From an uncultured Akkermansia sp. (lineage in GTDB: Bacteria > Verrucomicrobiota > Verrucomicrobiia > Verrucomicrobiales > Akkermansiaceae): 64,000 nucleotides of DNA. The notes beneath the pieces were generated by a model. That model saw only the letters and a program-made list of their open reading frames with translations, searched no databases and was not told the DNA's origin. Shown here one piece after another: positions 33,919-42,077 of this stretch (position 1 is its first letter; each line of letters opens with the position of its first letter). The stretch spans positions 1 through 64,000 of the forward strand of contig CALXRG010000008.1 in NCBI GenBank assembly GCA_944390825.1. The letters are read 5' to 3'. The position numbers and the translations under genes were made by a program.

Positions 33919-34519
33919 ACCACGGAAGAGAAAGGGTTCGTCGTTTCCCGATGCAGAATGAAATTCGCTGTCGAGAGGGATATGGAGAGCAGGAAAGCCG
34001 GAATGCGTGACCTGATATGGCTGCGGGGAAATGGTGCCATCCGCAGGCTGTATATCCGTGCATCCAGGGAATGCGTGACTCAGAACCTTGCTCAACGATG
34101 AGTCTGGAAGGAAGAAATCTCGTGCCCAGCTCATAATTTTTGACTCTTCCACGCAAGAGTTACATGGCGAAACCCTGGGCGATGCAGCGGTTCCCCTGAG
34201 TCAGTGGGCGCTTCTGCTTCAAACTATTGATAACAAGATAGCATTTGTTGCAGCAGCGCAGGGGGGGACAAAATGCCCCCCCCCTGCCGGGTGTGGAACG
34301 GTGCAGCGGGAGAGTCAGGGGACAGTCTGAACGCCTGCTTTCTGCACACCTGCTTTCCATGCGCCCATCCGCGTCAAGGTGCTGCCCGCATCCATACTTA
34401 CATGCCAAAATGCGTTTGCAAACCGGGCCGGATCCGGGGATCCCGGTGCGCCTGTTTGGCGCACAAGATGCCTCAGCGGAGGAGGGGTAAGATGTTTTGT
34501 TGTTTAAAAATGGTTGCTA

Positions 34520-35347
34520 TTACGCCTGGGGAGGAGTGTTGCGGGAGAATGCCTGTTTGAACCCCCGGCCTATGCAGGCCGCACGGCGGCAGAGATTGTC
34601 GAGAAGGCCGGATTCGGCTTTGGCTGAGTCAGAGCCCGTGTATGGGGACTGCGTTTCGCTCTCTGTCGGTACTTCCCGTCTTGTGCCGGCTTGCCGGGCT
34701 GCCTTGGCGTCGGCTTGTGCTTGTTTTTCGTCGGCTTTGCGTTCGGTGTCTGTTTTCCATCCCCGCGCTTGCTGAATGATTTCCCGGCACTGCGCAATGT
34801 GTCTCATGCCGAAGTAGCGCAGGGTGGCGTAGCTGATGGAGCCGGCGACGAGTTGTCCTATGATGGGAACGTATTTGGAGACTTGTTTACCGGCGATTTT
34901 GCCTGCCTGTTTGCCGGCGATTTTGGTAACGAGGTATTTGGTGACGACTTTGCCCGCGTATTCTGCACCTTGGTTGGAGATGATGAGGGCCAGGGCTTTC
35001 TGCTCTTTGCCGCTGAGTTTGTCCATGTGTTCGGAGCTCAGCCCGAAGGTTTCGTTGATGAAGTTGAGGGTGCTGGTGAGCATGCCGATATCGATGGCTG
35101 CGTCGGCAAGGGGAATAGGGATAAGGTTGCCGGCAGAGGAGTACAGTGCCCGCTGGTTCACTTGGGCGCGGCAGAGATTGGTCAGTCGCTCAAGTTCTTC
35201 TTCGTTGCGGGGCAGATTCGGGCAGAGAAGGGTGCCCTCGTTTTGTCCCGCCATGGATGATGCTGTGCCCGGTGATGCCGCCGCGGTGTTCGGCGAGGGT
35301 GCGGCTGTGCCGGCTGGATCCTGGTGGTTGTCAGTGGTTGTGTTCAT
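34520..35347 (-). CDS. DUF697-like membrane protein
   Basis: A 275-residue protein. A Thr/Ala/Pro-rich N-terminus is followed by a domain with two hydrophobic stretches: NLIPIPLADAAIDIGMLTSTLNFINETFGL (about 75-104) and KYVPIIGQLVAGSISYATLRYFGMRHI (about 158-184). The pattern IPIP-x-AD...IP-x-x-G matches DUF697 (YcjF-type). The C-terminus is a charged helix (TERKADEKQAQADAKAARQ). It follows the GYF-DUF805 gene downstream of the murCB-ddl-ftsQ genes. Function unknown. Confidence 0.75.
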   Translation of the reverse strand: MNTTTDNHQDPAGTAAPSPNTAAASPGTASSMAGQNEGTLLCPNLPRNEEELERLTNLCRAQVNQRALYSSAGNLIPIPLADAAIDIGMLTSTLNFINETFGLSSEHMDKLSGKEQKALALIISNQGAEYAGKVVTKYLVTKIAGKQAGKIAGKQVSKYVPIIGQLVAGSISYATLRYFGMRHIAQCREIIQQARGWKTDTERKADEKQAQADAKAARQAGTRREVPTESETQSPYTGSDSAKAESGLLDNLCRRAACIGRGFKQAFSRNTPPQA

Positions 35348-35383
35348 GAGGTGAGTTGGGTGGTGGGTGGGAATTCAGGGGAA

Positions 35384-36169
35384 TCAGTGGGAATCAGGGT
35401 ATTTGTAGGAGGGCCCATAGGCATTGGTGCCTTTTTGGCTGTCTTTCAGGGTGAAGATGAAGATGATGGTGCTGATGATGAGGACCGGCAGGACGCTCAG
35501 GATGAGCCACGGCAAATTGTCCACGAGCAGGGGGGTGAGTTTTTCGCTGAGCTGGGTGCTGTATTGCTCTTCGAGCATGGTTGTTTCGTCGGCGGATTTG
35601 GAGATGAGGATGATGTTCCATATTAAGTGCCCGCTTACGATCAAGTAGGGAATGCAGGACAGCAGGCTCCATAAGTACCACCACCCGCTGCGCCCTACGT
35701 CGTGCAGTCGCCGGAACAGGACAGCGATGCTCGGCAGGGCTACCAGAATGCTGTAGATGTTGCAGAGTAAGGGCGTTGTGACAGCCCCGCAGGCGGCGGC
35801 AAGAATGTAGAGAAGAAAGCTGATGAGGATGAATCCCCAGTATTCGCGCCGTGTGGCACGTCCTGAGAAGTTGATGTAGTTTTTGAAAACGACAAAGACG
35901 AACACGTCAAATAATCCCATGTTGTCGGAGTACTGGGCACGCGCCGCTGTCTGCTGCATGGGTGCCGTGTAGCCGGGCTGCTCCGGGGGCAGGTCGGGGT
36001 GATTGGAGCAGACGGCGGCGAGGGGCTGCCAGCTTTCTGCGCCTTTGAAGGAGATCATGGTGTCGGCCGGGAGGGCGCCGGTTTCGAGCATGTGCCGGAG
36101 CTCTTCAATGGAGTGGGGGCCATTCGGTTTGTTGTTGGCGTCCAAGTAGTAGTATTCGATCTGGTCCAT
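35384..36169 (-). CDS. GYF_2 and DUF805 membrane protein
   Basis: A 261-residue protein. Residues 1-55 form a GYF_2 domain (YYYLDANNKPNGPHSIEELRHMLETGALPADTMISFKGAESWQPL region), a peptide-binding module. After a linker, a DUF805 membrane domain follows (NYINFSGRATRREYWGFIL, VALPSIAVLFRRLHDVGRSGWWYL) with four to five helices. Its position after ftsQ hints at an envelope role, but this is context only. Confidence 0.85.
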   Translation of the reverse strand: MDQIEYYYLDANNKPNGPHSIEELRHMLETGALPADTMISFKGAESWQPLAAVCSNHPDLPPEQPGYTAPMQQTAARAQYSDNMGLFDVFVFVVFKNYINFSGRATRREYWGFILISFLLYILAAACGAVTTPLLCNIYSILVALPSIAVLFRRLHDVGRSGWWYLWSLLSCIPYLIVSGHLIWNIILISKSADETTMLEEQYSTQLSEKLTPLLVDNLPWLILSVLPVLIISTIIFIFTLKDSQKGTNAYGPSYKYPDSH

Positions 36170-36301
36170 GAGAACGTGTGTGAATGGGGTTCGTTTTTGG
36201 TTGAGGGTGAGAGGGTGATCGCAGGGAAGGGGTGGAGGCCTCGGGTGGCTTGCTTGAGGGCCGGGCTTTTTTATCCCGTGTGCCCGGTGTTCCGTTGCGG
36301 G

Positions 36302-37237
36302 TTAGTGGCGGGGGTGTTTGGTATCGCCGCTTTGATGAGCATCGGACGACTGGGGGGTATCCATAAAGATGACGACGGGATTTTGGCGGGGAATGACATT
36401 GGCGCTGCGGATGAACCGCTTGGTGGCCCGGGCGTGCTCCAGTACCATGGCAAGACGCTCCATCTGGGCTTCGATGTCGTGCACGCTCATCTCAACCTCT
36501 GCGCCGCCTTCCAGTGTCAGGATGATTTTCCAGTCTTTGGGCCGGAATATTTCCCGGATCGGGGGAATCCGGGTGGGGTCGTACAGGTTGGATGCTCTGA
36601 TGAGGTCGCGGATGGGGGCGGTGACGGCGGGATCCAGTGTGTTGCCGGGTTCGAGCTTGACGGCGTCCTCGGAATTGAGGTACCAGATGGGGACACCCAT
36701 AAACTGGCTGTGAAAGTCTTCGTTGACGGGAAAGAGGTAGCCGGAGGGATCCATGAAGAGCTTGTTGGAGTCGCCGGTGTGAACGTCGCTGCCCATCGCG
36801 ACGTAGACGATGGGAATGCGTTCTTTGATGTCGATGACGAGGGTTTCGGGGAGCTCGGCCCGGATATGCGCTGATTCGATGGCGGGGTTGGCCATGAGTT
36901 TTTTCTCCATGCCTCCGGCGTCGAAGGTGGCGAGGTTGACGGCACCTTCCAGGCCCAGGATGTCGAGGGCCTGCTGCTTGGTGATCATGCCCCGGGTGGA
37001 GGAGTAGGCAATTTTATCGATGCTGAGGCTTGCTGCTTTTTCCACAGCGTAGAAAAGGGCGTAGCCAAGCGCAGCCAGGATGATGGCGGCAAAGAAGAGG
37101 ATGACGCACCAGCGCCGCAGGGCTTCTAGACCGCGCTTGAGGGCAACGCGGCTGAAGAGACGCTCGCGCAGGGAGAGTGCACGCTCCAGCAGGGGAACGA
37201 CACTTTTGTCCGAGCGGCGGTACCGGTTCTGTTTCAT
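36302..37237 (-). CDS. ftsQ: Cell division protein FtsQ
   Basis: A 311-residue single-pass protein. A basic cytoplasmic N-terminus precedes a membrane helix (about 43-66, CVILFFAAIILAALGYALFYAV). A POTRA domain (KAASLSIDKIAYSSTRGMITKQQALDILGL) and a FtsQ/DivIB beta domain (PETLVIDIKERIPIVYV, LFMDPSGYLFPV) follow. FtsQ links FtsB/L to the septal synthases. It follows ddl as in classical dcw clusters, but no ftsA or ftsZ follows in this window. Confidence 0.85.
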   Translation of the reverse strand: MKQNRYRRSDKSVVPLLERALSLRERLFSRVALKRGLEALRRWCVILFFAAIILAALGYALFYAVEKAASLSIDKIAYSSTRGMITKQQALDILGLEGAVNLATFDAGGMEKKLMANPAIESAHIRAELPETLVIDIKERIPIVYVAMGSDVHTGDSNKLFMDPSGYLFPVNEDFHSQFMGVPIWYLNSEDAVKLEPGNTLDPAVTAPIRDLIRASNLYDPTRIPPIREIFRPKDWKIILTLEGGAEVEMSVHDIEAQMERLAMVLEHARATKRFIRSANVIPRQNPVVIFMDTPQSSDAHQSGDTKHPRH

Positions 37238-37294
37238 GAAGCCGAGCGCGGGTGCGGTGCGGGGAACTGCTGCGGGCCGGGTGCAGATGGGGGC

Positions 37295-38221
37295 TTATCC
37301 CCGCTGCTGCCGGAGAGAGAGCTCGGCGATGCGTGCGCAAAGCTCTCCGAAGGAGATGCCGACGGCGGCCGCAGCCTTCGGGAAGAGGGAGGCGGAGGTC
37401 ATGCCGGGAATGGTGTTGATTTCCAGCACATAGGGCCGTCCATCTGCGGTGAGCAGGACGTCCACCCGGCCGTATACTTCGACGCCGGCGGCCCGGTAGG
37501 CGGCGAGAGCTGCCTGCTGGACGCGCTCGGTTTCCTCGGGCGTGATGTCGGCCGGGCAGATATAGTCAGAGCCGACGGCGCCCGTGAGGGACGGGTATTT
37601 GTTCCTGTAGTCGTAGAAGCCTTCCCGAGGGCAGATGTGAACGACGGGCAGGGGGGTGCCGTCCAGTATGGCGACGGTGAGTTCTTTGCCTTCGATGTAT
37701 TCTTCGACGAGGAGTTCTTTGGCGTATTTGCCGGCTTCGGCGACGGCTGCCGGGAGGTCTTCGGCTTTGCGGACGACTTGAACGCCCACGGAGGAGCCTT
37801 CTCTCGGTGGTTTGATGACGCAGGGTACAGGGATGCCGGGCAGTTGGTTACTGCTGATGACTTCGTCTCGGGGTGTGGGGACGTTGCCTGCTGCGAAGAA
37901 GGCCCGCTTGGTGAGGACTTTGTCGAAGCAGAGCCGGGAGGTGGCGGAACCTGCGCCGGTGTAGGGGATGCCGAGTTCCTCCAGGTAGCTTTGCAGGCCG
38001 CCGTCTTCGCCGTAGGTACCGTGGATCATGTTGTAGCAAAGCTCGGTGCCGGCCGGAATGGCGGGGCGCTCATGGTCGACGATGATGGGTGTCACCCGGG
38101 TGAAGCCTTCCGCCTGGAGGGCTTCAAGGACGGCTTTGCCGGAGGTGAGGGATACTTCGCGTTCGGAGCCGGGACCGCCCATCAGGAGGGCGATCGCGGT
38201 GTTTTTGGACAGTGTGGTCAT
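37295..38221 (-). CDS. ddl: D-alanine--D-alanine ligase
   Basis: A 308-residue ATP-grasp enzyme forming D-Ala-D-Ala for peptidoglycan. LLMGGPGSEREVSLTSGKAVLEAL at the N-terminus, HGTYGEDGGLQSYLEELGIPYTGAG, PCVIKPPREGSSVGV, LLVEEYIEGKELTVAIL and YVLEINTIPGMTSASLFPKAA are present. It lies between murCB and ftsQ, in a conserved cell wall/division order. Confidence 0.97.
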   Translation of the reverse strand: MTTLSKNTAIALLMGGPGSEREVSLTSGKAVLEALQAEGFTRVTPIIVDHERPAIPAGTELCYNMIHGTYGEDGGLQSYLEELGIPYTGAGSATSRLCFDKVLTKRAFFAAGNVPTPRDEVISSNQLPGIPVPCVIKPPREGSSVGVQVVRKAEDLPAAVAEAGKYAKELLVEEYIEGKELTVAILDGTPLPVVHICPREGFYDYRNKYPSLTGAVGSDYICPADITPEETERVQQAALAAYRAAGVEVYGRVDVLLTADGRPYVLEINTIPGMTSASLFPKAAAAVGISFGELCARIAELSLRQQRG

Positions 38222-38231
38222 GATGGGTGAG

Positions 38232-38291
38232 ATGCTCGGATGAGAAATGCCCGGGTGGAAAATGTTCGGATAGGGGGAAGTGCCCGGGTTT
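38232..38291. repeat. 30-bp imperfect tandem duplication between murCB and ddl
   Basis: Units start at 38232 and 38262 and share ATG-x-TCGGAT and TGCCCGGGT. It ends within the murCB stop codon. Confidence 0.55.
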
Positions 38292-40587
38292 AGAATTCTG
38301 TTTCGCGGTCGCCTATGACGAGGACTTCGCTGCGCAGGGTGATGCCGCGGCGGTTTTTGGCTTCGTGGCGGATGTGGTCGATGAGTTCGGTCACGTCGGT
38401 GGCTTTGGCGTTGCCGGTGTTGATGATGAAGTTGGCGTGCTTGGGCGAGACCATGGCGCCGCCGATGCTGTAGCCCTTGAGCCCGAGTTCTTCGATGAGT
38501 TTGCCTGCCGGTATTTCCGGGGGATTGACAAAGGTGCAGCCGGAGCTGGGTTCGGCGGGCTGGGTGGATTTGCGGCGGGCTCGCATGTCTTCCATGCGCG
38601 TTTCAATTTCGGCGCCGTCGCCGGGTTTGCCTGAGAAGGTGGCTTGCATGACCATGCTGTGCTCGAAGTCCGGAATGAGCCGGTACTGGGCTTCCTGCAT
38701 GCTTTCTTTGTCGAACTCGACAAGCTCGCCGTCTTCGTTCAGGGCGATGGCGGAGCGGAAGATGCTCCACATGTCCCCTCCCATGCAGCCGGCGTTCATG
38801 CGCAGGCTGCCTCCGACGCAACCGGGAATGCCGTCCATCCACTCAAAGCCGCTGATGTTGTGCTGTGCGGCAAAGGCGGCCAGTTTTTTGAGTTTGACGC
38901 CGGCTCCGGCGACGATGTGCTTGCCGTGCATGGTGATGGTGTCAAACACGCCGGTGACGGGGTGGATAACGGCGCCGCGGATGCCGCCTTCGCGGACGAT
39001 GAGGTTGGAGCCCCGCCCGACGACGTGGACGGGGATGTTGCGGTCTTTGAAGAAGTTGACCACCGCTTGCATGGATTCGAAGTCGGCGGGCTCAATCCAG
39101 TACTGGGCTTCGCCGCCTACGCCGATGGTGGTGTGTTTCTTCATGGGCTCGTACAGCCGGAAGGGTACGGGGCCGCATTCCTGCTGCATTTCGGCCATGA
39201 CGCGGAGGTCTTTGGCTATTTTGGCGCCGGCCTCATGGACGTTGCCGGCGCCGAGGGTCAGGAAGAGGTCGCCGGGTCTGAGTTCGTTGCCGACGACGTG
39301 GTGGGCCAGGCTGAGATTGGGCAGGAAGGTGGCTTTTACCGGTCCTTTTTCGTGCACGGCGTCGACGATGGTTTGCCCGCTGATGCCGGGGATGGGAAGT
39401 TCACTGGCCGGGTAGACGTCCGCGACATAAAGACGGTCGACGTTTTGCAGGACGCGCCCGAAGTCGTCGCGCAGCAACTGGGTGCGTGTGTAGCGGTGCG
39501 GCTGGAAGAGAACGATGAGTCGCCCGGGTTTCAGGCTTTGGGCAGTCTGCAGGGTGGCGGCAATTTCGGTCGGGTGGTGGCCGTAGTCGTCGACGATGCG
39601 GTAGTTGCGCGACAGGTATTTGGTTTCAAAGCGGCGGCGGGCGCCGGCAAAGGAAGCCAGGCCGCGTGTGATGCTGGCGAAGTCGCAGCCCATCTCGCGT
39701 GCGGCAGCTACGGCTGCAAGGGAGTTGAGGACGTTGTGTTTGCCGGGGATGCCCAGCTCGACACGGCCGAGCGGGGTGCCGCGGTAGCAGATTGTGTAGA
39801 GGGTGCGGCCGCGTTTTTCGCTGAGGTCTTCGACGGTGTAGTCTGCGTCCTGCCAGCCGTAGGAGATGCTGTTGGGGTAGTGCTCGCAGACGTCGCGGGC
39901 ACCGGGGTCGTTTTTGCAGTAGAAGATTTTGCCGCGTGTTTGGTCGCAAAGCTGGCAGAAGACGCTCTTGATGTGGTCGAGGTCGCGGTAGAAGTCGAGG
40001 TGTTCGGCTTCGATGTTCAGGATGATGCTGTGCTCGGGGATGTAGTTGACGAGGGTGCCGTCGCTTTCGTCGCCCTCGGCGATGAGGTATTCGCTGTCTT
40101 CTGTCCAGTGGGCGTTGGCTCCCAGAACGGGGATTTCGGCACCGACGTAGTGGCAGGGACGCAGCCGGCCTTCGCGCAGGAGGTGGGCTGTGAGGGAGGA
40201 GGTGGTGGTTTTGCCGTGGGTGCCCGCGACCACGACGCCTTTTTTGCTGTTGAGGATGGCGGCGAGGCACTCGGCGCGCCGCAGGCAGAGGCAGCCTTTT
40301 TCCCGCGCGGCTTTGAGAGCCGGATTGTCTTCCCGGATGGCGCTGGAGTAGATGACGACGTCGGCGTCTTTGATGGCATCGGGATTATGCGGGCAGGAGA
40401 AGCGGAGCCCTGCTTCCTGCAGGCGTTCTGTTTCCCGGCTGGAGACCCGGTCGCAGCCGCTGACGGCGTGTCCCATTTCCAGAAGCATGCGTGCCAGGCC
40501 GCTCATGCCGGCTCCGGCAACGCCGATAAGGTGGATGCGCACAGGGTGCTCGCGGTCGAGAAGGCGCTTGCGTAACTGCTCAATCAT
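38290..40587 (-). CDS. murC-murB: Fused UDP-MurNAc--L-Ala ligase / UDP-MurNAc dehydrogenase (MurC-MurB)
   Basis: A 765-residue bifunctional protein. Residues 1 to about 460 are MurC: HLIGVAGAGMSGLARML, ATP loop GTHGKTTTSSL, EGDESDGTL, DDYGHHPTEI. Residues about 470-765 are MurB: TTIGVGGEAQYW, flavin-binding GRGSNLIVREGG, GIPGCVGGSLRMNAG and SSGCTFVNPP. In the last motif a Cys (about 684) takes the place of the usual active-site Ser. The fused order MurC then MurB reverses the order in which the two steps occur. The start follows a TATAAT by ten bases. Confidence 0.96.
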   Translation of the reverse strand: MIEQLRKRLLDREHPVRIHLIGVAGAGMSGLARMLLEMGHAVSGCDRVSSRETERLQEAGLRFSCPHNPDAIKDADVVIYSSAIREDNPALKAAREKGCLCLRRAECLAAILNSKKGVVVAGTHGKTTTSSLTAHLLREGRLRPCHYVGAEIPVLGANAHWTEDSEYLIAEGDESDGTLVNYIPEHSIILNIEAEHLDFYRDLDHIKSVFCQLCDQTRGKIFYCKNDPGARDVCEHYPNSISYGWQDADYTVEDLSEKRGRTLYTICYRGTPLGRVELGIPGKHNVLNSLAAVAAAREMGCDFASITRGLASFAGARRRFETKYLSRNYRIVDDYGHHPTEIAATLQTAQSLKPGRLIVLFQPHRYTRTQLLRDDFGRVLQNVDRLYVADVYPASELPIPGISGQTIVDAVHEKGPVKATFLPNLSLAHHVVGNELRPGDLFLTLGAGNVHEAGAKIAKDLRVMAEMQQECGPVPFRLYEPMKKHTTIGVGGEAQYWIEPADFESMQAVVNFFKDRNIPVHVVGRGSNLIVREGGIRGAVIHPVTGVFDTITMHGKHIVAGAGVKLKKLAAFAAQHNISGFEWMDGIPGCVGGSLRMNAGCMGGDMWSIFRSAIALNEDGELVEFDKESMQEAQYRLIPDFEHSMVMQATFSGKPGDGAEIETRMEDMRARRKSTQPAEPSSGCTFVNPPEIPAGKLIEELGLKGYSIGGAMVSPKHANFIINTGNAKATDVTELIDHIRHEAKNRRGITLRSEVLVIGDRETEF

Positions 40588-40597
40588 AACTGGAGGT

Positions 40598-40625
40598 ATT
40601 ATATAAGAATTAGGCTTTCAATCAA
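40598..40625 (-). promoter_or_regulatory. murCB promoter with very short leader
   Basis: TTGATT (40625-40620), 16-base spacer, perfect TATAAT (40603-40598), ten bases to ATG 40587; the leader would be only a few bases. Confidence 0.65.
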
Positions 40626-40667
40626 GGCGAAACTGGTGCCGGCCGAGCGTTATGGGGGACGAGATTC

Positions 40668-40706
40668 GGGGGCGTGATGCGGGGGCGTGATGCGGGGGCG
40701 TGATGC
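40668..40706. repeat. Three perfect 13-bp tandem repeats
   Basis: GGGGGCGTGATGC at 40668-40680, 40681-40693 and 40694-40706, with a degenerate fourth unit after it, in the spacer between murCB and the GH57 gene. Confidence 0.9.
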
Positions 40707-40734
40707 GGGGGGATTCGGCATGCTTGTTATAAAG

Positions 40735-40767
40735 ATCGCCGCATCCCTGTACGGGGTATGCGGCGAT
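40735..40767 (-). terminator. Terminator after the GH57 gene
   Basis: ATCGCCGCAT (40735-40744) pairs with ATGCGGCGAT (40758-40767), with further pairing in the loop. The minus strand continues CTTTATAAC. Confidence 0.7.
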
Positions 40768-40796
40768 GTGCATGAGGGGGAGGGACGCAGGGGGAA

Positions 40797-41981
40797 TCAG
40801 GCCAGGTTCCTGTTGGCGTCTTTTTTCTTGAGGTCGGCTTCGCGCTTGACTCGCACCTGCAGGTCAGCCAGGGCATTCATGTAGTAAATGTAGGCGTCGT
40901 AGGGGGAGGGGTAGGGGGTGAAGCCGTTGCTCTTTTCGATGTAGTGGAAGTGGTCAGCGCTTTGCAGTTTGCGCCAGACGTGAATCATGTCCGGATCGCC
41001 GCTGGCTTTGACGGGCTCTTCCAGATCGTAGATCTTTTTGATGGCTTCCTGCTGCATGACGTTGGCGTTCCACTGGGTCGTGGTGCCAAAGGTGGAGCAG
41101 GTGACGGGGTTCGGGCAGTCGATGGTGCCCTTGGAGGGGAATGCCTTGACGACTTCGCCGGGGGTCATGAAGGTGTTGCCGTCGAACAGAGCGGCCATGA
41201 TCATGGTGCGCCAGAACTCGAACACACCGGTGGAGTCGGGCTGCCGCTCACCCAGGGTTTCGTAGTCCATGGAGATGTTGACAACCTGCCCCTGCTGCTG
41301 GGTCAGCCAGTCAGCATACGTGTAGGGGGAGAGGGGATACTCGCTCCAGGAGGGGTCGACTCGGCGGTTAGCCAGGTCGTTGGAGAGATGCCGGTTGCGG
41401 ATGATGGTCTTGCATTTGTCCAGCAGGGGGGCGCATTGCAGGTCGTTGGTGTTGCGGTTGGACATCATGCGGCTGTTGCCATCTGCCATGATGCCGGCAA
41501 AACCCAGATCCTGGGCTTGGGCGGCGATGGCGTTGGAGTAGAGCATGCCCGTGTTCCAAAGCACAGTGGGGCGCTGCCCGAAATACTCCTCGATAAGATC
41601 GACATGCTCCTGGATCTGCTGGGCAAACTCCTCGGGAGAGTAGAGTGATGCCAGAGATGCATAGTAGGGCATGGCCAGAAACTCGACGCACCCGGTATCG
41701 GCCAATTCTTTGAAGGAGGCAATGAGATCCGGCCGATGGTAGTGAGCTTGCTCCAGAATCACACCCGACAGCGCGAGCGCGAACTTGAACTTGCCGTCCG
41801 ACAGCTCAATGAGCTGCTTCATGAGCCGGTTCGCCGGCAGGTAGCAGCGCTCCGCTACCTGACTGAGAACGCGTCCGTTGAGCTCGTCGTCTTCGTAGAA
41901 GGCGTGCTCACCGATTTTGAAGAAATCATAGGGAATCAGCCGGTTGGGCTGATGCGCGTGAAATGTAAGAGAGATGTTCAT
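40797..41981 (-). CDS. GH57 alpha-amylase-like protein lacking the usual nucleophile
   Basis: A 394-residue protein. The first GH57 motif HAHQPNRL and the general-acid region ISMDYETLGER (Asp239) are intact. The segment equivalent to the RNTELIYN motif of GH57 amylases reads LWNTGMLYSN, so the expected catalytic Glu is Gly145. Members of the GH57 alpha-amylase-like group with such changes are known. It lies 96 bases after a glycogen synthase gene, the usual pairing in Bacteroidetes-type glycogen loci. It may be a non-catalytic or altered partner in glycogen synthesis rather than an amylase. Confidence 0.88.
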   Translation of the reverse strand: MNISLTFHAHQPNRLIPYDFFKIGEHAFYEDDELNGRVLSQVAERCYLPANRLMKQLIELSDGKFKFALALSGVILEQAHYHRPDLIASFKELADTGCVEFLAMPYYASLASLYSPEEFAQQIQEHVDLIEEYFGQRPTVLWNTGMLYSNAIAAQAQDLGFAGIMADGNSRMMSNRNTNDLQCAPLLDKCKTIIRNRHLSNDLANRRVDPSWSEYPLSPYTYADWLTQQQGQVVNISMDYETLGERQPDSTGVFEFWRTMIMAALFDGNTFMTPGEVVKAFPSKGTIDCPNPVTCSTFGTTTQWNANVMQQEAIKKIYDLEEPVKASGDPDMIHVWRKLQSADHFHYIEKSNGFTPYPSPYDAYIYYMNALADLQVRVKREADLKKKDANRNLA

Positions 41982-42077
41982 CGTGTTGGTGAGGGGTGAA
42001 GTGTTCGACGCTGGGATTCGGCGTTTGCCGTGGGCTTGGAATTCTTCAACGCTATCAGAGATACCGTCTCCTGCGGC

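Larger units (their letters stand above)
33811..34519. other. 709-bp spacer upstream of ilvD
   Basis: It contains the ilvD promoter and shared element. Further out are a run of seven G and a run of nine C (34261-34286, GGGGGGG-ACAAAAT-G-CCCCCCCC type) and a GTGCGCC/GGCGCAC hairpin near 34448-34466. Short minus-strand frames of up to 89 codons look non-coding and are not called. Confidence 0.5.

Noticed and set aside
33887..34156. Overlapping 85-89 codon minus-strand frames upstream of ilvD
   Set aside because: Both cross the shared regulatory element and show no protein-like pattern; they overlap each other in different frames.
38644..40575. 643-codon plus-strand open frame opposite murCB
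   Set aside because: It is the antisense shadow of a certain gene; the Val/Asp/Gly/Ala-rich sequence is typical of reverse-strand readings of GC-rich genes.
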